The translations under genes and the position numbers were made by a program. From positions 1 to 20,265 of the forward strand of contig CAZAQS010000070.1 of assembly GCA_964486825.1 (NCBI GenBank): 20,265 bases of DNA, read 5' to 3'. Below the pieces are notes generated by a model, which saw nothing but the letters and a program-made list of their open reading frames with translations, made no database searches and had not been told where the DNA came from. This document shows, one piece after another, positions 15,591-20,265 of the stretch. This stretch comes from CAZAQS01 sp964486825 (GTDB lineage Bacteria; Chloroflexota; Anaerolineae; Anaerolineales; UBA4823). Within the stretch, counting starts at the first letter, position 1, and every line of letters starts with the position of its first letter.

Positions 15591-16514
15591 TTAGCCCGCC
15601 CCTAACGAACGAACGAGAATAGCCTTTTGCGCGTGTAAACGGTTATGCGCCTGAGGGAAGAGAGCGGAGTGAGGCCCATCGGCTACTTCATCCGTGATCT
15701 CTTGCCCACGATGTGCGGGGAGGCAGTGCATGACAATCACATTAGGATCAGCCTTTGCTACCAGGTCCTTATTTACCTGGTAGGGTGGAAAGACTCGCTC
15801 CCTCTGTTTTGTTTCCTCTTCCTGGCCCATGCTGGTCCAGGTATCCGTGTAGATTACCTGAGCGCCTTGTACAGCTTCCTGCGGATCGCGTAAGAGCTTG
15901 ATGTTGGAACCTGTCTCTGTAGCGATCTGCCGGGCAATCTCGACCGGCGCAGTTGGCAGCTCGTAGCCTTCTGGGCTGGCGACTGTAAAATGCGCTCCCA
16001 GCTTGCTGCAGATATGCATTAAGGAGACCGCCACGTTATTGCCATCACCTAAGAAGGCCACGTTCAGGTCCTTCAAGTTCCCGAAGCTCTCCTGGATGGT
16101 TAATGCGTCTGCCATGGCCTGGCAGGGATGGTTGTAATCACTCAGTCCATTAATGACAGGCACTTCCGACCAACGCGCCAGATCGACCACGTGCTGGTGA
16201 TCGAAGACACGTGCCATGATTGCCTCCACGTAACCTGAAAGTACCCGGGCGATATCGGCGATTGACTCTCGCTTTCCCAGCCCAATCTCATTGGGAGACA
16301 GATATAGCGCGTCTCCACCCAGGTGACGCATTGCCATGTCGAATGACACCCGGGTCCGTAAACTGGGTTTTTGAAAGATCATAGCCAGGACTTTGCCTTT
16401 AAGAAGTGGGGAGTTACCGGAGGCTTTCCATTCCTCCTTCAAATCGATTGCCAGGTCTAGCATTTCCTGCAATTCCTTGGGGGAGTAATCAGCGATGGCA
16501 ATAAAGTCCTTCAT
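15591..16514 (-). CDS. argF: Ornithine carbamoyltransferase
   Basis: A 307-residue cytoplasmic enzyme that joins carbamoyl phosphate and ornithine to form citrulline, or runs in reverse in arginine breakdown. All key motifs are present: S51-L-R-T-R55 for carbamoyl phosphate, 'FDHQHVVDLA', 'HPCQAMADALT', the ornithine loop D224-T-W-T-S-M-G230-Q-E, and H263-C264-L-P-A-H-R-G-Q. The SMG loop and HCLPAHRG separate it from putrescine and N-acetylornithine transcarbamoylases. It is the first gene of the minus-strand run, so the promoter region upstream of 16514 probably controls all five genes. GGAG lies about eleven bases before the ATG, slightly long. No arginine deiminase or carbamate kinase is visible here, so catabolic versus anabolic use is open. 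Confidence 0.96.
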   Translation of the reverse strand: MKDFIAIADYSPKELQEMLDLAIDLKEEWKASGNSPLLKGKVLAMIFQKPSLRTRVSFDMAMRHLGGDALYLSPNEIGLGKRESIADIARVLSGYVEAIMARVFDHQHVVDLARWSEVPVINGLSDYNHPCQAMADALTIQESFGNLKDLNVAFLGDGNNVAVSLMHICSKLGAHFTVASPEGYELPTAPVEIARQIATETGSNIKLLRDPQEAVQGAQVIYTDTWTSMGQEEETKQRERVFPPYQVNKDLVAKADPNVIVMHCLPAHRGQEITDEVADGPHSALFPQAHNRLHAQKAILVRSLGAG

Positions 16515-16568
16515 ATTTTATTGGCTCCGTCTTCGTATTAGTTTGTACTGTTTTTCTCATTCACATGC

Positions 16569-16577
16569 AGTATATCA
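16569..16577 (-). promoter_or_regulatory. Candidate extended -10 promoter for argF operon
   Basis: On the minus strand the sequence reads TGATATACT, an extended -10 (TGn followed by TATACT). No good -35 is visible, as is common for extended -10 promoters. The start of transcription would fall near 16562, leaving a leader of about 48 bases before the argF ATG. An alternative minus-strand hexamer TACAAT lies at 16590-16585. Confidence 0.4.
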
Positions 16578-16626
16578 TAGGTGTATTGTAAGGGATAATT
16601 GCTATAGGGCAGGCTTTGGATTGATT

Positions 16627-16640
16627 AATGTCATGACATT
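16627..16640. promoter_or_regulatory. Perfect 14-base palindrome, candidate operator
   Basis: AATGTCATGACATT reads the same on both strands. It lies upstream of both divergent promoters, about 50 bases from the argF -10 element and about 120 from the kinase -10. A perfect 14-base palindrome is expected by chance about once per 16 kb, so one in this short non-coding region is suggestive. The regulator is unknown. Confidence 0.45.
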
Positions 16641-16753
16641 GCCTATCTTGGTGCCCCTATGGTGCTCGGGATTCTACTTCCTTGGGTTTTTATCGCAAGA
16701 CGTTGGATTGCTGAATTTATTTATGCCCTTATAAAACAACATTCGCCCAACCT

Positions 16754-16771
16754 CTAATGTTATAATATTAG
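16754..16771. promoter_or_regulatory. 18-base imperfect palindrome over the kinase promoter, candidate operator
   Basis: CTAATGTTATAATATTAG is symmetric at eight of nine pairs and contains the -10 element of the kinase gene. A dimeric repressor bound here would block RNA polymerase. The AT-rich content makes chance symmetry more likely, so this is tentative. Confidence 0.35.
16758..16766 (+). promoter_or_regulatory. Extended -10 promoter for the histidine kinase gene
   Basis: TGTTATAAT is a TGn extension joined to a perfect TATAAT. There is no good -35 at 16-18 bases upstream. Transcription should start near 16773, about 28 bases before the ATG at 16801. The ribosome-binding site (CGGA about seven bases upstream) is weak. 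Confidence 0.6.
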
Positions 16772-16800
16772 TTCCATCTGTTACCTTAAACGGACAGTTA

Positions 16801-19800
16801 ATGAGCATTTCTATAGAAGTTGTTTCGGCTCAATTGAAAGAGGCCTGTAAGGCAACTGGCGCGCGCTGGGCGGTATGGTTAATTCATAGCGAGGGAGGCT
16901 GGGATTTCAGCAGCAAGCACGGTCTCAGCAAAGCCAGGCAGGCTGCCCTTTCCGATTTCATTTCACAACCGGCCACTGCTGCCTGGCTGGCTGGAACGAT
17001 CAGCAGCGGCAGAACACGCTTCCGCCAAACCAGCAATTACACTGAAGAGCTGGCCTGCGGGCGTGTTTTCGTCTTCCCTGACGTGGAACATCATAGTGTG
17101 CTCTTGGTGGGGGTAGACACGCTTGATAAAGCCTCGGAGAGCTTCTTCAAGGTCCTTTCCACGTTCTCTCCTGCTGAAGATCAGCCCTCTGCTCAGCCTG
17201 ATCTTCCTCAGGTATCCCCGGCAGCCAAGCGAGGCCGGAAACCTCGCTCAACAGCCTATTCCCAGGATAGGGAAAGAGGTGCTTCAAAACAATCCATCGA
17301 GCAGGCCCTTTTCAACGCCAGCTCTAACCCGGAGGACATGCCTCGTCTCGTGTTGGATCATTTGACCCAGTCGATTCGTTGCGATTCTGCTCTCATATCG
17401 ATCCGGGCTGGCGATATTTTCCGTGTAGAGGGCGTTTGGAACGGATCCTCGAAGCTACTGGGTATGAACCTGCCCCTCGAAGAGAACGAGCTCCTGGCAG
17501 AGATGGTGAATACACGCCAGGGGATCATCCTCGATTCGGAGACGCCCCTTAGGAATGACAAAACGCTGGCTCATCTGTATCCAGACGCAAACAAAAAAGT
17601 AAATGCATGGATGGGAGTCCCAATCGTCGTCGGGCAACGAGTCATCGGGCACCTGATTTTTGTAGCCTCTCGCTCCGGCGTTTTTTCGGCTGGCGATTTA
17701 AAACGGGTGTCTGGGCAGGTGTCCCGGATGGCATATGCCATTGAAAATGCCATTGTCTTTACCGAAGCTGCCCGCTATCTCCAGCAATTTGCTTTACTAA
17801 ACGAGCTGGTTTCCACCGCCTCAGTGGGCGCCGATACAAATGAAGTTGCCCGGCGTATTATGCATCGCCTGCGTAAGACCTTCCGCACCGATATTGCTGG
17901 GGTACTGTTAGCCTCTGCCGATGCCAGCCTGCGTGAATATGGGGTGGAAGTAGAAGAGACTGCCATAAACTTTCTCGCCAAAACCAAACTGGTCAGGGGT
18001 GTGCTGAAATCGGGGCTACCCGTTCGGGTAGGCAATGTTAACAAGGATAAGGATTGGGGTAGGGAGTTTAACCAGCAGGTAGATATCAACTCGATCCTGG
18101 TCGTGCCGCTCAAATATCGCAGGACGGTCATGGGGGCTTTGGTGATGGCCAGTACCGAAAGCAATGCCTTTTCACTGGAAGATGAGCAGCTCCTGATCGT
18201 CATCGCCAGCCACCTGGCAGGAATGTTTGAAAATGTTCGCCTGCACCAGGAAACCCGCGACCGGGTGCGCAACCTGACCCTGCTCCACCAGGTCGTCCAG
18301 AATGTTTTGGGGCTCAACGATATCGAACAGATAGCTAACATGGTAGCCGACCTCATGGTAAAGCGTTTTTCCTATGCTTCGGCCTCGGTTATCCTGATGG
18401 ATGAGAATGGCCAGCGCCGTTTTGCCGCTCGGAAAGGCAAGCTGCAAGAGCCAGCGTCCCATAAGCGGTCCAGACATAGCAATAAGAACCTTTCTACTCC
18501 AAAAGAAGCCATCCTAAGCCATAGCAGTCTGGAAGGCAAAGGGGATAACCAGGTGTTCGAGCTACAAACGGCCTCATCTATCTGCGTACCATTGAAGGAA
18601 GGAGATAATATCCTGGGCGTGATCGAGGTCGAACGCAACCGCCGAGAGGCCTTCTCTGAGAATGACTTGCTTGCGTTAGAAGCATTGGCAGGCGTCTTAT
18701 CCAGCGTAGTGCTCAGCGCCCTGCGGTACCAGGAGCTGCAGGTGAGCGTCAGGCAGTTACACGCCGCTCGTGAAACGGCTTTAGATATCGCCGGTGACCT
18801 TGAGCTGCATACGCTGCTTAATCGTGTTGCCTACCGCGCCCGCGAACTGGTCAACGCACGGGGAGTCGAGCTGGGGCTCTTGAACGAGGCGGGGGATGCC
18901 GTAGAAATCGTGGTTTCCAGTACCCCCTGGTTCGATAGCTACGGGGATCTGATCCCTTTGATGGCTGGCGTGGCTGGCCAGGTTGCGGCTATTGGTGAGC
19001 CTCTCGTCGTAGATGATTACAACACCTGGGACAGTAGGATAAACCCTGAGGTAAAACAGGCCTTTAAATCCGCCCTGGGAATTCCTTTGAAGTTCCACAA
19101 CCAGGTGACAGGTGTCTTGATCTTGCTGGATGATCGCAAAGGGCATGTCTTTCGATCCGAGGATGTCCAACTGCTCGAGCTGCTCGCCCCGCAGCTTTCA
19201 ATCTGGATTCGCAATGCCCGCCTTTATCGTGAGCTTCAAGAGCGGATAGAAGCTCAACGGAGCACGGAAAGCCATTTGATACGCTCTGCCAGGTTAGCAG
19301 CAGTTGGAGAGATGGCAGCCGGTGTAGCTCACGAGTTGAATAACCCTCTTACTACGGTGAGTGGATTCGTTGAGCTGATGTTAGAGGAATTACCTCCAGG
19401 CTCCCCTCTAAAGGAGGACCTGGAACTCGTCAGACAGGAGGCCCACCGGGCGCGCAGAGTAGTGCGGCGATTGTTGGATTTTTCCCGCCCTACCGAAAAC
19501 CGCCGGGTGAGCACGGATATCAATAAGCTGTCCCGAGATGTCCTCTCATTGATTGCCCACCAGGCTCGCATGAACAAGGTGCAGCTGGTTAGTGAGGTTT
19601 GCGATGATCTTCCCAGCATATGGGTGGACGCGGACCAGGTCAAGCAAGTGCTCCTGAACCTGCTTAATAATGCCATTCAGGCCATGCCGGATGGGGGTAG
19701 GTTATCCCTGACTACCTCCCATGCCTCGAATAGGTATGGGGAAGACATAAAAGAGGGTATAGCCATATCTGTGGCTGATACGGGAGAGGGTATACCTCCC

Positions 19801-19995
19801 GAAAATCTCGATCGGATTTTCGAGCCTTTCTTTACCACACGGCCTCCTGGTACGGGCACCGGTTTGGGGTTGCCTGTGAGTTATGGCATCATCACCGACC
19901 ATGGCGGGTTTATCGATGTGGAAAGCAAGGTCAACCAGGGCAGCCGTCTGACGGTTTTTTTACCTTACACTAACCTCTCTTCTTATGAAGCCTGA
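16801..19995 (+). CDS. Soluble multi-GAF sensor histidine kinase
   Basis: A 1064-residue kinase without signal peptide or transmembrane segment, so it senses inside the cell. Repeated GAF-type units can be traced at about 8-135 (degenerate), 165-313, 332-476, 493-638 and 661-803, each ending in a V-G-x-L/V-I/L-x strand and a linking helix. A short coiled linker leads to the dimerisation domain with phospho-acceptor His844 in 'VAHELNNPL', and the ATPase domain has N956-N957 (N box), D993-T-G-E-G-I-P, 'FEPFFTTRPPGTGTGLGL' and is complete. A basic, AT-hook-like segment, K143-R-G-R-K-P-R149, lies between the first two GAF units. No PAS or response-receiver domain is fused. The gene overlaps the following response regulator by 11 bases, which makes the pair a two-component system. 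Ligands of the GAF units are unknown; none shows an obvious bilin-binding Cys context that I can claim. Confidence 0.93.
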   Translation: MSISIEVVSAQLKEACKATGARWAVWLIHSEGGWDFSSKHGLSKARQAALSDFISQPATAAWLAGTISSGRTRFRQTSNYTEELACGRVFVFPDVEHHSVLLVGVDTLDKASESFFKVLSTFSPAEDQPSAQPDLPQVSPAAKRGRKPRSTAYSQDRERGASKQSIEQALFNASSNPEDMPRLVLDHLTQSIRCDSALISIRAGDIFRVEGVWNGSSKLLGMNLPLEENELLAEMVNTRQGIILDSETPLRNDKTLAHLYPDANKKVNAWMGVPIVVGQRVIGHLIFVASRSGVFSAGDLKRVSGQVSRMAYAIENAIVFTEAARYLQQFALLNELVSTASVGADTNEVARRIMHRLRKTFRTDIAGVLLASADASLREYGVEVEETAINFLAKTKLVRGVLKSGLPVRVGNVNKDKDWGREFNQQVDINSILVVPLKYRRTVMGALVMASTESNAFSLEDEQLLIVIASHLAGMFENVRLHQETRDRVRNLTLLHQVVQNVLGLNDIEQIANMVADLMVKRFSYASASVILMDENGQRRFAARKGKLQEPASHKRSRHSNKNLSTPKEAILSHSSLEGKGDNQVFELQTASSICVPLKEGDNILGVIEVERNRREAFSENDLLALEALAGVLSSVVLSALRYQELQVSVRQLHAARETALDIAGDLELHTLLNRVAYRARELVNARGVELGLLNEAGDAVEIVVSSTPWFDSYGDLIPLMAGVAGQVAAIGEPLVVDDYNTWDSRINPEVKQAFKSALGIPLKFHNQVTGVLILLDDRKGHVFRSEDVQLLELLAPQLSIWIRNARLYRELQERIEAQRSTESHLIRSARLAAVGEMAAGVAHELNNPLTTVSGFVELMLEELPPGSPLKEDLELVRQEAHRARRVVRRLLDFSRPTENRRVSTDINKLSRDVLSLIAHQARMNKVQLVSEVCDDLPSIWVDADQVKQVLLNLLNNAIQAMPDGGRLSLTTSHASNRYGEDIKEGIAISVADTGEGIPPENLDRIFEPFFTTRPPGTGTGLGLPVSYGIITDHGGFIDVESKVNQGSRLTVFLPYTNLSSYEA

Positions 19996-20265
19996 GCAAA
20001 GCCCGCACAGGAATATATTGATAGTTGTTGATGACGAAGAGTCAACCCGCAACTCCCTTGCGGATATTTTGCGTGGGGAAGGGTACAGCGTCTTTACCTT
20101 CGCAAGTGGTGAAGATGCGCTAGCCTTCCTCCTAAAAGAAATCGTGGACCTGGTGATCCTCGATATTGAGATGCCAGGCATGGACGGGTTGGAAGTGTTG
20201 CGGATGGTATCCAAACAAGCTCCCGATACGATGGTCATATTGCTAACCGCATTTGGCTCTATGGA
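19985..20265 (+). CDS. Response regulator, receiver domain (cut by window end)
   Basis: The first 93 complete codons of a response regulator that runs past the end of the window. The receiver domain is clear: acidic pair D16-D17 after 'NILIVV', phospho-acceptor D60 in 'LVILDIEMPGMDGLEVL', and T88-A-F-G-S at the fourth strand. The conserved Lys would lie just beyond the end. The ATG at 19985 sits inside the 3' end of the kinase gene, an 11-base overlap in another frame, and no separate ribosome-binding site is visible, so translation is probably coupled. It should be the phosphotransfer partner of the upstream kinase. The 'TAFGSM' ending resembles NtrC-type receivers, but the output domain is not in view. 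Confidence 0.9.
   Translation, partial: MKPEQSPHRNILIVVDDEESTRNSLADILRGEGYSVFTFASGEDALAFLLKEIVDLVILDIEMPGMDGLEVLRMVSKQAPDTMVILLTAFGSM

Larger units (their letters stand above)
16515..16800. promoter_or_regulatory. Divergent intergenic control region between argF and the histidine kinase
   Basis: This 286-base AT-richer stretch separates the first gene of the minus-strand operon from the plus-strand kinase gene. It holds an extended -10 promoter for each direction, a perfect 14-base palindrome and a near-perfect 18-base palindrome. I see no convincing protein-coding gene or structured RNA in it. Confidence 0.7.

Noticed and set aside
16709..16726. ArgR-box-like half site around TGAATTTATTTATG
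   Set aside because: Only the left half fits the consensus; the right half does not, and it lies about 200 bases from argF.
16495..16734. 79-codon open frame across the argF-kinase intergenic region
   Set aside because: Begins inside argF on the other strand, has no ribosome-binding site and an unconvincing composition; it overlaps promoter elements.
17227..17248. AGCGAGG/CCTCGCT inverted repeat inside the kinase gene
   Set aside because: Lies in the codons of the basic KRGRKPR linker and is explained by coding sequence.

Overview
The window looks like a chromosomal stretch from a bacterium of the phylum Chloroflexota, most likely class Anaerolineae. This is inferred from family traits: a class A penicillin-binding protein ending in a long Thr-Pro tail, a multi-pass membrane protein with the 'LRYRLWDID...RRTL' signature common in that phylum, and a histidine kinase with many GAF domains. 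Base composition looks even throughout. I see no rRNA, tRNA, CRISPR array, insertion sequence or phage gene. Genes are tightly packed; the longest non-coding stretch is about 286 bases.

Region 1 (72-4159, + strand): a MaoC-like hot-dog hydratase followed 32 bases later by a large bifunctional peptidoglycan synthase (class A PBP) with an unusually long acidic cytoplasmic N-terminus. A hairpin lies between the PBP and the convergent gene.

Region 2 (4228-7493, - strand): a 770-residue protein that resembles zinc-ribbon DNA methylases but appears to have lost both SAM-binding and catalytic motifs, followed by a tandem hot-dog acyl thioesterase whose second half has lost its active-site motif. 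The methylase-like gene is the most unusual protein in the window.

Region 3 (7599-10368, + strand): a lipoprotein with calcium-loop-like FG-GAP motifs and a helical C-terminal half, then a multi-pass membrane protein of a sensor-like family without a kinase domain. Its stop codon overlaps the stop codon of the convergent pyruvate kinase gene.

Region 4 (10365-16514, - strand): a five-gene co-directional run, argF, ornithine aminotransferase, alanine dehydrogenase, acetyl-CoA hydrolase/CoA-transferase and pyruvate kinase, with gaps of 11-79 bases. Together these link ornithine/arginine metabolism with the alanine-pyruvate-acetyl-CoA node, which suggests amino-acid fermentation or nitrogen balancing.

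Region 5 (16515-20265): a 286-base divergent control region with two extended -10 promoters, a perfect 14-base palindrome and a second near-perfect palindrome covering the kinase promoter. It drives a soluble histidine kinase with about five GAF domains, which overlaps the start of a response regulator cut by the window end.

No single established novel system is visible. The best candidates for something undescribed are the apparent methylase pseudoenzyme with its hot-dog partner, and the arginine/pyruvate operon with its palindromic control region.
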